Origin: an uncultured Bacteroidota bacterium
GTDB lineage: Bacteria > Bacteroidota > Bacteroidia > Bacteroidales > WCHB1-69
NCBI GenBank assembly: GCA_902802755.1
Contig: CADCNH010000002.1
Location: forward strand, 1-64,000
Length of the DNA stretch: 64,000 nucleotides
Reading direction: 5' to 3'
The notes beneath the pieces are model-generated. The model ran no database searches and was not told the origin of the DNA. It saw nothing but the letters and a program-made list of their open reading frames with translations. The position numbers were made by a program, and so were the translations under genes. Shown piece after piece: positions 51,807 through 63,041 of the stretch (position 1 is the stretch's first letter; every line of letters starts with the position of its first letter).

Positions 51807-53606
51807 TTATTCTACAATTTTGCCCGAGGTGGTGAACCAAAGTTCCTGTTCCACCTTTGTTTTCTTGTCGGCGATGATTACCTTGTAGAAGTTCTTTTTC
51901 TCTACCAACTTCTTGACAGCATAGTATTCCACCATCTTGCAGTTCTTGTGATTCTGCTTGATGTAGGCTGAAATGCTGCTCAACAGGTTATCGGGGTTAC
52001 CCATGGTCATGGTTTCGGTGATGACACCATAGCTGTTAATGATACAAATTTCCTTGCCTCTGGTACCATAATAGGATGCTGAATAGTCTCCTGTTTCGGT
52101 CTCTGTCCATTTTACCCCGTTTGCATGTGGGTATTTGGCCTTGAATGCGTTCATGACATCTTTGGGAATATTGTTATCTCCGTCGGCCTTGTTCGACATG
52201 TTCATCTTTTCGTAGTATTTCTCTAATGATTGGTCTTCGGCACTTTCTTTGGCCTGTCCATCCAGCTCATAGTTGGGATCCACAGTGTTGATCAGTTTGC
52301 CGGTCTTGTCGAAAAAGAGGGTGGTCACTAATTTCTGTTTATAGTTGTTTTTCTCGTAGATTTCCACCATGACAATGTCTTTCTTGTCGGCACGGGTCTC
52401 TTTGATGGCGTTTTTGAAGCGATAGCCTTTGTAATAGGTTTGCAGATGTTTTGACATGTTACCGCCCACAGAGGTCTCAGGTATAACCGTATAGGTTTTG
52501 TTCCATACACCGTTTCGTGAGTAGAAAAATTCGTTTTTCTGCTCATGGATAATGCAATTGGCAACATAGAAAGTGTCCACTTTGAACCAGTTGAGTTCTT
52601 CAGGACGTTGCACTTTCTTGGAGAATGAGGTTTTTACCGGAGTTGGAACGTCGTTGGGATTGATAGCTTTGTTTCCTCTTTCGTCATAAACTGTCTTGTC
52701 CTCACCCTTCTTGCCGGTAGAGGCCACGTCTCTATTCTCAGTCTTGCTACCATTGTTAGAGATGGATACTGGTTTTGCGGAGTTGGTGGCTGCTGGTTTG
52801 CTAACCGGTTTGCTTTCATTCTGTTTCTCAGCGGTAGATGAGTTTTTGGGAGTGTCTGTCTTGGGCTTATCGGGAGTGGTATTGGGCTTGGCATTGGTGG
52901 AACCACTGCTTGGTTTGGCGCTAGAGGAACTCGTGCTTGGCTTTGCACTGCCGCTTGAGGTTGCCTTGCTGTTGCTATTGGAAGCTGTTGTGCTTGGCTT
53001 GTTGGCTGGGGCACTGGGTTTGGTGTTGGTGGTGGTTTTGCTCGTTGTGGTACTGGCATTTTTGTCGCTGGCAGCGGGCTTTGCGGGCACGCTGGCGGTA
53101 GCGTTTTTGTCCACCACAGACTTGGCGTCTTTGTCGAAATTAGCAGGGTCTTTACGTTCCAGTAAGGTGCCCACTTCGTTGAAAGTCAGTTTTGACGATT
53201 CATAACCGACGCCTTCTGGTTTGGCTTCAATATAATAATGGATGCGAACATTGGGCATCTCCTGCAACTGCGATACGCCAATTGTGTAGTTGGCGAAGTT
53301 GTTCTTCACATAGTCGGTGATAGCGGAAGGAAGTTCTGCTTTGGGGACAGGATAAACGGTCTTTTCCCATTGTCCGTTTTTCTTGATGTAGCACTTGCCA
53401 GGAGAGTTGTCCTCCTTGAAATTGGCCACATACACACCATTGTTCAATTCCCAAAAGGTGATCTTGACATTGGGATATTCAAATTCCATGGTTTGTTTGA
53501 CATCATCGGGAACGGCTTCCGGTTTGAGCTTCTGACCGAAAAGCGGGTTGATACTTGCTATCGCGAAAAGGATAGCGGCAATGATGAAAAGACGAATTGT
53601 TTTCAT
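51807..53606 (-). CDS. Periplasmic PepSY-like protein with low-complexity linker
   Basis: This 599-residue protein has a signal peptide (MKTIRLFIIAAILFAIASINPLFGQ). At least three PepSY-like/BLIP-fold segments can be seen: about 30-155 (VKQTMEFEYPNVKITFWELNNGVYVANF), about 325-440 and about 480-599 (AFKAKYPHANGVKWTETETGDYSASYYG). Residues about 170-310 are a Ser/Thr/Lys/Ala/Pro-rich linker with almost no hydrophobic residues. The role is unknown; PepSY-like proteins are often inhibitors or small-ligand binders. It begins four bases after atpC, so it is translated from the ATP-synthase message. Confidence 0.78.
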   Translation of the reverse strand: MKTIRLFIIAAILFAIASINPLFGQKLKPEAVPDDVKQTMEFEYPNVKITFWELNNGVYVANFKEDNSPGKCYIKKNGQWEKTVYPVPKAELPSAITDYVKNNFANYTIGVSQLQEMPNVRIHYYIEAKPEGVGYESSKLTFNEVGTLLERKDPANFDKDAKSVVDKNATASVPAKPAASDKNASTTTSKTTTNTKPSAPANKPSTTASNSNSKATSSGSAKPSTSSSSAKPSSGSTNAKPNTTPDKPKTDTPKNSSTAEKQNESKPVSKPAATNSAKPVSISNNGSKTENRDVASTGKKGEDKTVYDERGNKAINPNDVPTPVKTSFSKKVQRPEELNWFKVDTFYVANCIIHEQKNEFFYSRNGVWNKTYTVIPETSVGGNMSKHLQTYYKGYRFKNAIKETRADKKDIVMVEIYEKNNYKQKLVTTLFFDKTGKLINTVDPNYELDGQAKESAEDQSLEKYYEKMNMSNKADGDNNIPKDVMNAFKAKYPHANGVKWTETETGDYSASYYGTRGKEICIINSYGVITETMTMGNPDNLLSSISAYIKQNHKNCKMVEYYAVKKLVEKKNFYKVIIADKKTKVEQELWFTTSGKIVE

Positions 53607-53609
53607 AAT

Positions 53610-53846
53610 TTATTCTGCTAAAACTAAAATGTTATTCTTGAGAACTTCTACTGTACCTCCATTGATATCATAGTATTCCGTTTGCCCATCATTGAGTTCG
53701 ACCTTGATTTTCCCTTTCTTCAAGGCCGCTACCAACGGGGCATGGTCTTTCAGCACTTCGAAAAGTCCATCCAAGCCAGGCAGTTGCACCAAACTGGCTT
53801 CTCCGGAAAAAAGTTGTTTGTCGGGTGTGGTGATATCTAACTTCAT
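53610..53846 (-). CDS. atpC: F1 ATP synthase epsilon subunit (short form)
   Basis: This 78-residue protein corresponds to the beta-sandwich half of epsilon: MKLDITTPDKQLFSGEASLVQLPGLDG, FEVLKDHAPLVAALKKG and the VEVLKNNILVL strand. The C-terminal helical arm that regulates the enzyme in many bacteria is absent, which is common in Bacteroidota. It follows atpD by five bases. Confidence 0.93.
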   Translation of the reverse strand: MKLDITTPDKQLFSGEASLVQLPGLDGLFEVLKDHAPLVAALKKGKIKVELNDGQTEYYDINGGTVEVLKNNILVLAE

Positions 53847-53851
53847 GGCTG

Positions 53852-55530
<1,679 letters not shown>

Positions 55531-56850
55531 CTAATAAGTGGTGTACGCAATCTCCACCCTCAACTGCTGCCCCTCATAGCCGATTTCAGGGGTGCTGCTA
55601 TGGAATACCAGACGGCTGGCATGTGTGCCGGATCCTTTAATGGTCAGGTAAAAATAGTTAGCATAATTTCCTTGGTTCAGAATGAGTTGCTGTATGTATT
55701 GGGTGATTCGTATCCTGTATTCGCCGGTAGAGGCATTGTATGTGCCTCCGAAAAAGCCGTCGGAACTGAGCATGTCGTCATCAGGAATGTAGTACAATGA
55801 ACCGTCGCTCTTCACCCCTTGGATGGAAAGTCCAGAAGGATGGTTGAACACCGATTCGTTAGGGTTGTAGTTGCTGATAACCAGCTCGGCCCTGTTGATG
55901 ACCACACGGTTGTCCAATGCGGTAAACTTCTGGCGTATGTATGGCAGGCTTACTCTGGCTCTAACACCAGCCATGGCTTGCAGATATAACTTGCTGATAT
56001 TGGTGCTGTCGTTATCGATGATTTGTCGTCTTAAATCCTGACAGGCATCCATATAGTTGAAATGATTGTAGTTGTTATAGGTGATTCCGGATTCTGACGG
56101 GCGGAATGTGTAACTTAATCCGTCACCAGCGGTATTGTGATAATAGATAACCAGTCCTGTTAAGGAACTTGTCATGTTGGTTGAAAACAGACAGCCTGTG
56201 GAATGAGTGGAGCTGGCCTGGATAAATAATCCCTTGAATTCAGTCAGGATGGCTTCGTCAGTCAGCCAGTTGACACTTTCGTCGATTAAATATTGGCCGA
56301 ATTCCGGGATTAAACGAATACGTATATGTGGAGACAAAACCTCGTTGTTGAGTGTAATAGGAGAATTGGGTCTCACGTAATAATTTGCTCCCGGATTGTT
56401 AACCAGGTTGTTATTGCTATGATCGGTGGTGTTGTAGTTGTAATATGTCGTTTCTTTATCCAAGTCTTCGTTCAGCTCATATACCTCGAAATGCAGGGCT
56501 GCAGTGGTGTCCCCATAATAACTGGCGGTTTGCAGGGTGAGCACTACCGAGTCGATGACGGGATTCTCGCCGAAGGAAGGGGTGGAACCTGAACTCAGAA
56601 ACTGGGAATAAACTGAAGCCACGGTCTTGCCGAAAATGGGATCGTGCAACTCTCCCAGAAGCTGGGTGGACAAATTGGTGGTGCTAAGAGTGTCGTATAA
56701 AACAGAGTAGGCTGTAATGCTCGTTGTGTCCCGGGTGGTTCCTAATAATTCATCTTCCAAATTAAGTCCGATGGAGTTATATTCTTTCTTGCAGGAAATG
56801 AGACAAACGACAAGCAACAATAAGCAGGCGGCTTTCTTTGTGAGTGTCAT
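55531..56850 (-). CDS. DUF4270 family lipoprotein
   Basis: This 439-residue protein has a lipoprotein signal (MTLTKKAACLLLLVVCLISC, Cys20 the lipid site, followed by KKEYNSIGL). The mature protein is strand-rich with the DUF4270 layout (PVIDSVVLTLQTASYYGD near the start, LRRQIIDNDSTN, ending in VEIAYTTY). It is an outer-membrane-associated lipoprotein family confined to Bacteroidota; its function is not established. It lies 11 bases downstream of the glycogen-synthase gene, as often found in this phylum, so a shared message is likely. Confidence 0.85.
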   Translation of the reverse strand: MTLTKKAACLLLLVVCLISCKKEYNSIGLNLEDELLGTTRDTTSITAYSVLYDTLSTTNLSTQLLGELHDPIFGKTVASVYSQFLSSGSTPSFGENPVIDSVVLTLQTASYYGDTTAALHFEVYELNEDLDKETTYYNYNTTDHSNNNLVNNPGANYYVRPNSPITLNNEVLSPHIRIRLIPEFGQYLIDESVNWLTDEAILTEFKGLFIQASSTHSTGCLFSTNMTSSLTGLVIYYHNTAGDGLSYTFRPSESGITYNNYNHFNYMDACQDLRRQIIDNDSTNISKLYLQAMAGVRARVSLPYIRQKFTALDNRVVINRAELVISNYNPNESVFNHPSGLSIQGVKSDGSLYYIPDDDMLSSDGFFGGTYNASTGEYRIRITQYIQQLILNQGNYANYFYLTIKGSGTHASRLVFHSSTPEIGYEGQQLRVEIAYTTY

Positions 56851-56861
56851 TGCAGATTGGT

Positions 56862-57668
56862 TTAGTTGGCTAACAGTTGATCATAAAAGTTGTCGTAAAG
56901 ATCCACGTATTCGTTTCCCTCGGGGTGTACTATCATGGGTTTGCCGCTTTTGCTTATATAGGTTTGAAGCGTTTTCTTGACCTCAGGATGAGCGATGACC
57001 GCACCTTCGGAGAAATCAAGAGCACTCTTGATGAGGGCTTCGTAACCGGGAGTTCTGAATTTGGTGGTGTACTCTTTGGGAATACCCGTCAATCTCAGTT
57101 TCTTGGCAAAGTCTGAAGAGAATTTCTCGCTGAAATGGTCGTTATATACCGAGAAAACCATCTTCATATCCTGAAACAGCGGGTTGTCTTTGTAACAAGT
57201 CTTGATGAAAATGGGAACCAAAGCAGTAATCCAGCCATGGCAGTGAATAATGTCAGGAGCCCATCCGAGTTTCCTGACGGTCTCAATCACTCCCTTGGCG
57301 AAGAAAATGGCCCGCGAGTCGTTGTCATCAAAAAACTTGCCGTTTTCATCGCGGAAAACAGTCTTGCGTTTGAAGAAATCCTCACTGTCGATGAAATAGA
57401 TCTGCATCCTGACTGCCTGCAAAGAGGCTACTTTGATAATCAAAGGATGGTCTGTGTCCTCGATAATGATATTCTGACCTGACAGACGAATGACTTCGTG
57501 CAACAGATTCTTTCTCTCGTTAACACATCCATATTTTGGCATGAAGGTGCGAATTTCGTTCTCCTTTTCCTGAATGCCCTGCGGCAGATAACGGCAAAGG
57601 TGGGAGATATAATTCTCCTCCATATATGGAAAAATCTCCGGCGTAATGAATAAAACTTTCTTTCCCAT
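56862..57668 (-). CDS. Glycogen synthase-like protein (GT5 N-terminal domain only)
   Basis: The protein has 268 residues. It matches the starch-synthase catalytic N-terminal domain: KVLFITPEIFPYMEENYISHLCRYLP, DIIHCHGWITALVPIF and a VFSVYNDHFSE segment. The C-terminal GT1-like half (with the second nucleotide site) is absent, so it is about half the length of GlgA. Such short proteins are common in Bacteroidota and their activity is unclear. The ATG at 57668 follows a -7 box at 57692-57699. Confidence 0.82.
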   Translation of the reverse strand: MGKKVLFITPEIFPYMEENYISHLCRYLPQGIQEKENEIRTFMPKYGCVNERKNLLHEVIRLSGQNIIIEDTDHPLIIKVASLQAVRMQIYFIDSEDFFKRKTVFRDENGKFFDDNDSRAIFFAKGVIETVRKLGWAPDIIHCHGWITALVPIFIKTCYKDNPLFQDMKMVFSVYNDHFSEKFSSDFAKKLRLTGIPKEYTTKFRTPGYEALIKSALDFSEGAVIAHPEVKKTLQTYISKSGKPMIVHPEGNEYVDLYDNFYDQLLAN

Positions 57669-57691
57669 TTAGTACATTTTATTTCAAAATG

Positions 57692-57699
57692 CAAAATTA
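57692..57699 (-). promoter_or_regulatory. Bacteroidota -7 box for the glycogen-synthase gene
   Basis: The minus strand reads TAATTTTGC, a TAnnTTTG match, with a TTG word (57723-57725) close to the -33 spacing. It faces away from the plus-strand promoter at 57848-57881. Confidence 0.62.
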
Positions 57700-57847
57700 T
57701 AAAAAAAAATTCAATATGAATGCAACTAAAGTGAAATTTTTTTTGTTATTCGGTTGCAAGGTTAGGACGGTTAGAATGGATATGCATTCTGAAATTTGAA
57801 TTTTGAATTCTAACCCCGATCCTTAACTTCATTAACTAATTTTTTCA

Positions 57848-57881
57848 TTTGCTAATTTGCTAATTATTTTTTGTATATTTG
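57848..57881 (+). promoter_or_regulatory. Promoter of the M13 peptidase gene
   Basis: TTTG (57848-57851) and TATATTTGC (57874-57882) fit the -33/-7 pattern with proper spacing, and the ATG follows about 55 bases later. Heptamer-like words (TTTGAAT, GCTAATT) fill 57785-57870 just upstream. Confidence 0.72.
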
Positions 57882-57939
57882 CGGTCCTAAATTTTTGCTT
57901 GAAAAATAAATTAAAATACTGATTTATAAAAGTTTACAA

Positions 57940-59961
57940 ATGAAAAAAGTTATTGTTCCGCTTATGATTTGTGCGATTTTTTGTCTGATCAGCAGCTGCA
58001 AATCCAAACAAAAAGAAGAGGTGACCTTCACTTCAGGTATTGATTTGGCTAATTTGGATACCACCGTATCCCCCAATGATGACTTCTATCAGTTCGCTTG
58101 TGGCGGCTGGATGAAGAATAACCCGCTGAAACCTGAATACTCACGTTTTGGTAGTTTCGACGTGCTGGGAGAGAATAACCAACTCCAACTGAAAGAAATT
58201 ATTACCGAAACCGCTGCCCAGAAGAATGAACAAGGTACTGTGGCACAGAAAATTGGAGACCTCTACAATATGGGTATGGACAGTGTGACTATCGACAAAC
58301 AAGGGGCTGAACCTATTCAGGCTGAGTTGAAAACTATTGCCGATATGAAGGACTTGAAAGGACTGACAGCCATGCTGGCAGACATGAGCCTCAATGGCCT
58401 GAATCCTTTTTTAGGCATCTTTGGCGAGGCCGACCCCGATAACAGCAGTATGAATATAGCCTGGCTGTGGCAGAGCGGCCTCGGTATTGGCGACCGCGAT
58501 TATTATCTGCAGGCCTCACAACAGAATACCCGTGACAAGTATGTGGAGATGATGACGGAGATGTTCAAGCTCTCCGGCTACGGCAAAATGGTGAATATGG
58601 AAGGCCAAGAGGCTGAATTGGCAAATGCAGTGTTGAAACTCGAAACCGCTATGGCTGAGAAGTTTATGGATAAAAACACCATGCGTGATCCTTTCAAAAC
58701 CCATAATATCAGAACCATTGACCAACTTCAGAATATGCTTCCGGCTATCAATGTGAAAGAGTATTTGGAAGCCCAAGGTTTGGGTAGCTTGGAAAGTGTG
58801 AATGTGGGACAGGTGGATTATATCTCTTCCCTGAGTCAGATATTGAGAAATACCGACTTGAACACCATCAAGGCTTATTTGGCTTGGCAAGTGATTGATG
58901 CCGCCGCTTCATACCTGAGCCATGATTTTGTTGACGCCAGTTTCAATTTCTACGGTAAGGTGCTGTCTGGCAAAGAGGAAAACAAACCTCGCTGGAAACG
59001 CGTGGTGGGTACTGTTGACGGATGCCTCGGCGAAGCTGTCGGCCAGCTGTATGTGGAGAAGTACTTCCCTGCTGCTGCCAAAGAGCGTATGCTGAAACTT
59101 GTTGACAATTTGAAACTGTCTTTGGGTGAGCGTATTCAGAATGCCAGCTGGATGAGCGATTCCACCAAAATGCGTGCCAAAGAGAAACTGGATGCCATTA
59201 TCGTGAAAATCGGCTATCCTGACAAATGGAGAGACTATAGCAAATTGGAAATCAAGGACGACAGCTATTATGCCAATGTGGTGCGTGCCCGTCGCTTTGA
59301 GAACGAATATCAGATGTCAAAGATTGGCAAACCCGTTGACCCGACCGAATGGCAGATGACTCCGCAGACTGTTAACGCCTATTATAATCCTACTACCAAC
59401 GAGATTTGCTTCCCCGCTGGTATTCTGCAGCCGCCTTTCTTCGATATGAATGCTGATGATGCCGCCAATTATGGTGCTATCGGTGTGGTAATCGGTCATG
59501 AGATGACCCACGGTTTCGACGACCAGGGCCGCAACTATGACAAAATGGGCAACTTGGCCAACTGGTGGACCGAGGAGGACGGTGTCAATTTCACCCAGCG
59601 TGCACAAGTTTTGGTTGACTATTTCAACAATATAGAGGTGGCTCCCGGTCTGTTTGCCAACGGTCAGTTTACCCTCGGTGAGAACATCGCCGACAATGGC
59701 GGTCTGAATATTTCTTATCAGGCATTGCAGAAGGCTAAAGCCGAAGGTGGTATCCAAGAGGAAATGGACGGCTTCACCGCCAACCAGCGCTTCTTCTTGG
59801 CTTACGCCAACGTTTGGGCCAACAATATCCGCGATGAGGAAATCGTTCGCCGTACAATGGAAGATCCGCACTCATTGGGCAAATATCGTGTGAACGCCAC
59901 ACTGCCTCATATCGACGGCTTTATCGAAGCATTCAATATGAAAAATAACATACTGAAATAA
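57940..59961 (+). CDS. pepO: M13-family zinc endopeptidase lipoprotein (PepO-like)
   Basis: This 673-residue protein has a lipoprotein signal (MKKVIVPLMICAIFCLISSC, Cys20). The mature start DTTVSPNDDFYQFACGGWMKNNP is the classic M13 opening. The active site has HEMTH (H520, E521, H524) in VVIGHEMTHGFDDQG and E581 in GENIADNGG (third zinc ligand), and the end has the NIRDEEIVRRTMEDPHSLGKYRVNATL segment. These enzymes cut short peptides in the periplasm. All catalytic residues are present. It has its own promoter. Confidence 0.93.
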   Translation: MKKVIVPLMICAIFCLISSCKSKQKEEVTFTSGIDLANLDTTVSPNDDFYQFACGGWMKNNPLKPEYSRFGSFDVLGENNQLQLKEIITETAAQKNEQGTVAQKIGDLYNMGMDSVTIDKQGAEPIQAELKTIADMKDLKGLTAMLADMSLNGLNPFLGIFGEADPDNSSMNIAWLWQSGLGIGDRDYYLQASQQNTRDKYVEMMTEMFKLSGYGKMVNMEGQEAELANAVLKLETAMAEKFMDKNTMRDPFKTHNIRTIDQLQNMLPAINVKEYLEAQGLGSLESVNVGQVDYISSLSQILRNTDLNTIKAYLAWQVIDAAASYLSHDFVDASFNFYGKVLSGKEENKPRWKRVVGTVDGCLGEAVGQLYVEKYFPAAAKERMLKLVDNLKLSLGERIQNASWMSDSTKMRAKEKLDAIIVKIGYPDKWRDYSKLEIKDDSYYANVVRARRFENEYQMSKIGKPVDPTEWQMTPQTVNAYYNPTTNEICFPAGILQPPFFDMNADDAANYGAIGVVIGHEMTHGFDDQGRNYDKMGNLANWWTEEDGVNFTQRAQVLVDYFNNIEVAPGLFANGQFTLGENIADNGGLNISYQALQKAKAEGGIQEEMDGFTANQRFFLAYANVWANNIRDEEIVRRTMEDPHSLGKYRVNATLPHIDGFIEAFNMKNNILK

Positions 59962-60043
59962 TCGATGAGGGCGAATGACATCCGTCCTCATTGATTTTCT
60001 TTTTTCAGCAAAATCAAATAAAAATCAAAAACAAATACAAGAC

Positions 60044-60982
60044 ATGTCAAAACTCGCAGTCGTAGCTTTCGGCGGAAATGCCCTGCTCAGAAGTAAACAA
60101 AAGGGAACTTACAAAGAACAAATAGACAATGTGACAAATACTTGTCGCTCTCTCATCAATATCGTTAAACAGGGTTATAATATTGTTATTGGTCACGGTA
60201 ATGGCCCGCAGGTGGGCAATGTGATGCTACAGCATGAGGCTGGCAAACAGGTGTTCGACCTCGAGCCCATGCCCATGGATTTCTGTGTGTCTGAGACACA
60301 AGGTTCTATCGGCTATTTGATTGAACAGGGTTTCAGAAATGTGTTTGCCCAAGAGCATATCCAGCGTAATGTGGTGACATTGGTCACCAGCGTGGTGGTC
60401 GATAAGGAAGACCCCATGTTCATCAATCCAACCAAACCTGTTGGACCGTATTACAGTCGTGAAGAAGCCGACGAATATGCCGAGGCTACGGGTTCCATCT
60501 TCAAGGAAGACCCTAAAGGCAATGGCTGGCGCAAGGTGGTAGCCTCTCCGAAACCATTGAAAGTAACTAATATTGAAGTGGTTAAGCAATTGGTTGACCA
60601 AGGAAATGTGGTGGTGACTGTTGGAGGTGGTGGTATCCCTGTGGTGGAAGAAAACGGCATGATGCGTGGCGTGGAAGCCGTGATTGACAAGGACTTGGCT
60701 TCCGCACTGACCGCCTCTGAAATCGGTGCCGATGAGTTCTATATTCTGACTGATGTGCCTAAAGTTTATATCAACTTCAAGAAAGAAAATGAGAAAGCTT
60801 TGGACGTGATTACGGTAGCCGAGGCCAAGCAATATCTGGCTGAGGGGCATTTCACCGAAGGCTCCATGGCTCCCAAGGTGCGTGCCGCCATCTATTACAT
60901 TGAGCATGGTGGCCGCGAGTGCATCATCACCGAAGCTGGTCAGCTCGACAATCCCGCCTGTGGCACGAGAATTGTGAAGTAA
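60044..60982 (+). CDS. arcC: Carbamate kinase
   Basis: This 312-residue amino-acid-kinase-fold enzyme makes ATP from carbamoyl phosphate. Motifs: VAFGGNALLRSKQKG at the start, VIGHGNGPQVGN, SVVVDKEDPMF, VTVGGGGIPVV, DKDLASALTA and EGHFTEGSMAPKV. I use the ATG at 60044, since upstream in-frame codons are not part of the family. No arginine deiminase or ornithine transcarbamylase gene is adjacent, so its carbamoyl phosphate source is not visible here. Confidence 0.93.
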   Translation: MSKLAVVAFGGNALLRSKQKGTYKEQIDNVTNTCRSLINIVKQGYNIVIGHGNGPQVGNVMLQHEAGKQVFDLEPMPMDFCVSETQGSIGYLIEQGFRNVFAQEHIQRNVVTLVTSVVVDKEDPMFINPTKPVGPYYSREEADEYAEATGSIFKEDPKGNGWRKVVASPKPLKVTNIEVVKQLVDQGNVVVTVGGGGIPVVEENGMMRGVEAVIDKDLASALTASEIGADEFYILTDVPKVYINFKKENEKALDVITVAEAKQYLAEGHFTEGSMAPKVRAAIYYIEHGGRECIITEAGQLDNPACGTRIVK

Positions 60983-61012
60983 AGTCCTACATACCAACAA
61001 GTAACAATAAAT

Positions 61013-61048
61013 GAGGGTGACTAAAAAGTAGTCATCCTCTTTTTTTTG
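61013..61048 (+). terminator. Terminator after carbamate kinase
   Basis: GAGGGTGACT pairs with AGTCATCCTC with one mismatch around an AAAAAGT loop, followed by eight or more T residues. Confidence 0.85.
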
Positions 61049-61113
61049 CAAATTTAACAGCAATAATCGTAAATAATAATTGACTGGTGTCATTTGACAT
61101 TGGCAAATAAAAA

Positions 61114-61151
61114 AATGGCTATTTTTCTGAAATTCAGATTAATAGCCATTG
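61114..61151. repeat. Nested palindrome at the left side of the insertion sequence
   Basis: AATGGCTATT (61114-61123) pairs perfectly with AATAGCCATT (61142-61151), and TCTGAA-A-TTCAGA lies inside. It is followed by the IS promoter. It could block readthrough from outside or serve as a recognition structure; I could not find a matching copy at the right end. Confidence 0.6.
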
Positions 61152-61179
61152 TTATTTGATGAAATTTTCGTATTTTTGT
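61150..61179 (+). promoter_or_regulatory. Promoter of the IS transposase
   Basis: TTG (61150-61152) and TATTTTTG (61172-61179) fit the Bacteroidota promoter spacing. The ATG at 61216 follows after about 30 bases of leader. Confidence 0.65.
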
Positions 61180-61215
61180 ATCGCCAAACACAAAAAAAAA
61201 CAACTCATCAAACCA

Positions 61216-62830
61216 ATGGCAAAAGTAACATTTAAATCTTACAATCCCAACGACAATCTTCTTTTTCCTCCATGTCTTGGAGATTATCTTCCCAAGAACC
61301 ACAACGCGCGTGTTGTCAGCGCCATCATAGACCGGCTTGACATCTCGGAGATAGAGAGCGGGTACAAGGGAGGTGGAGCCAGCAGCTACAATCCCAGGAT
61401 GCTTCTCAAAGTGATAGTGTACGCGTATCTTAACAACGTGTATTCCGGCCGGAAGATGGAGAAGCTGCTGGTGGAGAACATCGCCTTCATGTGGCTGAGC
61501 GGGATGCAGAGACCGGACTTCCGCACGATCAACTTGTTCCGCAGCAAGCGGCTTGCCGGCAAGTTCGACAGCCTGTTCACCCAGGTGGTGTTGCTGCTCA
61601 ACGAGGAGGGCTTCGTGTCACTGGATGTCCAGTACATAGACGGGACGAAGATAGAGTCGGTGGCGAACAAGTACACCTTCGTGTGGAAAGGCAGCGTGGA
61701 AAAGAACAAGGCCAGACTGGAGGCCAAGGTGAGATCGGTTCTGGAGACGGCCGAACAGACGCTGGAGCTGGAGGGAAGCGAGCCTGAAGAGGAGCTGAGC
61801 TCCGAGGAGATGGCCCGTCGTGCGGAGGCCATCCTCGACAAGATGGACCGGGAAGGCATCAGCGACAAGAAGATGCGCAAAGCCATAGAAAGTGAAGGGC
61901 GAGAAAGCCCCTAAGATGCGGGAAGACGAGGAGAAGCTGGAAACTCTGGGGGAAAAGAACAGCTTCAGCAAAACCGACCCGGACGCCACTTTCATGCGGA
62001 TGAAGGAGGACGCGATGAACAACGGACAGACCAAGCCGGGATACAATGTCCAGATAGCCACCGAGAACCAGTTCATCACCAATTACGACATCTTCTGGAG
62101 ACCGACAGACCAAGGGACTCTCATCCCCTTCCTTGACTCGTTCCAAGCCAGGTACGGGAAACAGAACGGTGAGGTGTGCGCCGACTCCGGCTACGGCAGC
62201 GAACAGAACTACGAGTACATGTTCGGCAATGGCATCGCCCCGTATGTCAAGTACAACATGTTCCATGCGGAGGACAAAAGGAAACGCCGTCAGACCCCGT
62301 TCCTCATACAGAATCTTCACTACAACGAAACGGACGACTACTTCGTATGCCCCATGGGCCAGCACATGGAGCACATCGGCGATGTGACCGTGAAATCCGA
62401 CCTCGGATATGAATCCACCGTAAGCAGATACAGTGCGCGGGACTGTTCGGGATGTCCGTTGCGGGGCAAGTGCTACAAGGCTGCTGCTGACAGAAGAATC
62501 ATAGAGGTCAACCACAAGAACAACGCATACAGGAGAAAGGCCAAGGAACTTCTCACAAGCGAACGCGGGATCCACCATCGCAGCAACAGACCCATAGAGC
62601 CGGAGGCCGTCTTCGGGATCATCAAGTTCAACCACGGGTTCAAACGCTTCCACCTCAAATCCAATGAGAAAGTGAAAACGGAGTTCGGTCTGGTAGCTTT
62701 GGCGCACAATATCAGAAAGTGCATCGCCATTAACCAGCAAAATATGGAAAAAAACATCAAAACTGACGCTCCCAAACGCTTTTATATACATCTAACATGG
62801 GACTGGATACGCTTCTCTGAAGCCTGTTGA
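61216..62830 (+). pseudogene. IS1182-type transposase, frameshifted
   Basis: Frame 1 (61216-61914) holds the N-terminal half: MAKVTFKSYNPNDNLLFPPCLGDYL, YNPRMLLKVIVYAYLNNVYSGRKME (helix-turn-helix) and SLDVQYIDGTKIESVANKYTFVWKG (first catalytic Asp). It ends with a stop after IESEGRESP. The rest continues in the +1 frame from 61892 to 62830: KTDPDATFMRMKED (DD part), ADSGYGSEQNYEYM (second Asp region), a Cys cluster CSGCPLRGKCY, and the EAVFGIIKFNHGFKRFHLK end with the catalytic Glu. One extra base, or two missing, around 61890 would explain this. Its base composition is richer in G+C than its flanks. Terminal inverted repeats and a target duplication were not found. Confidence 0.85.
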
Positions 62831-62890
62831 AATGAAACTTACTTGAACAAATGATTTTTGAACTTAAAACAGTATACCTGTTAAAGTATG

Positions 62891-62935
62891 AAAAAAAAGG
62901 CCGAACTAAAATCACTTTTTAGTCGGCCTCTTTTG
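62891..62935. terminator. Hairpin terminator between the IS and the methyltransferase
   Basis: GGCCGAACTAAAA pairs with TTTTAGTCGGCC with one bulged A. A-run and T-rich flanks suit both strands. It shares the GACTAAAAA word with the arcC terminator, perhaps because one was copied or because this is an IS-borne hairpin. Confidence 0.72.
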
Positions 62936-63041
62936 TTGTTTTTTATGAGGGAAACTTTTTTGTAGGCTTATAAAATCATGGATCAGCATTAATGTATGAC
63001 CCTTTTTAGTGTTGATTTTCAGTGAAAAAAAAGAATAATAC

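Noticed and set aside
52696..53205. Plus-strand frame of 169 codons, rich in Leu and Val
   Set aside because: It is the antisense of the Ser/Thr/Ala linker of the PepSY-like protein; its apparent hydrophobicity is an artefact of that composition.
61859..62791. Minus-strand frame of 310 codons opposite the transposase
   Set aside because: It mirrors the transposase reading frame, with G+C-rich third positions. The plus-strand product has the recognised DDE motifs.
61892..62830. A second, separate transposase gene
   Set aside because: It continues the same protein as the frame before it, overlaps it, and lacks its own start signal. A frameshift explains both.
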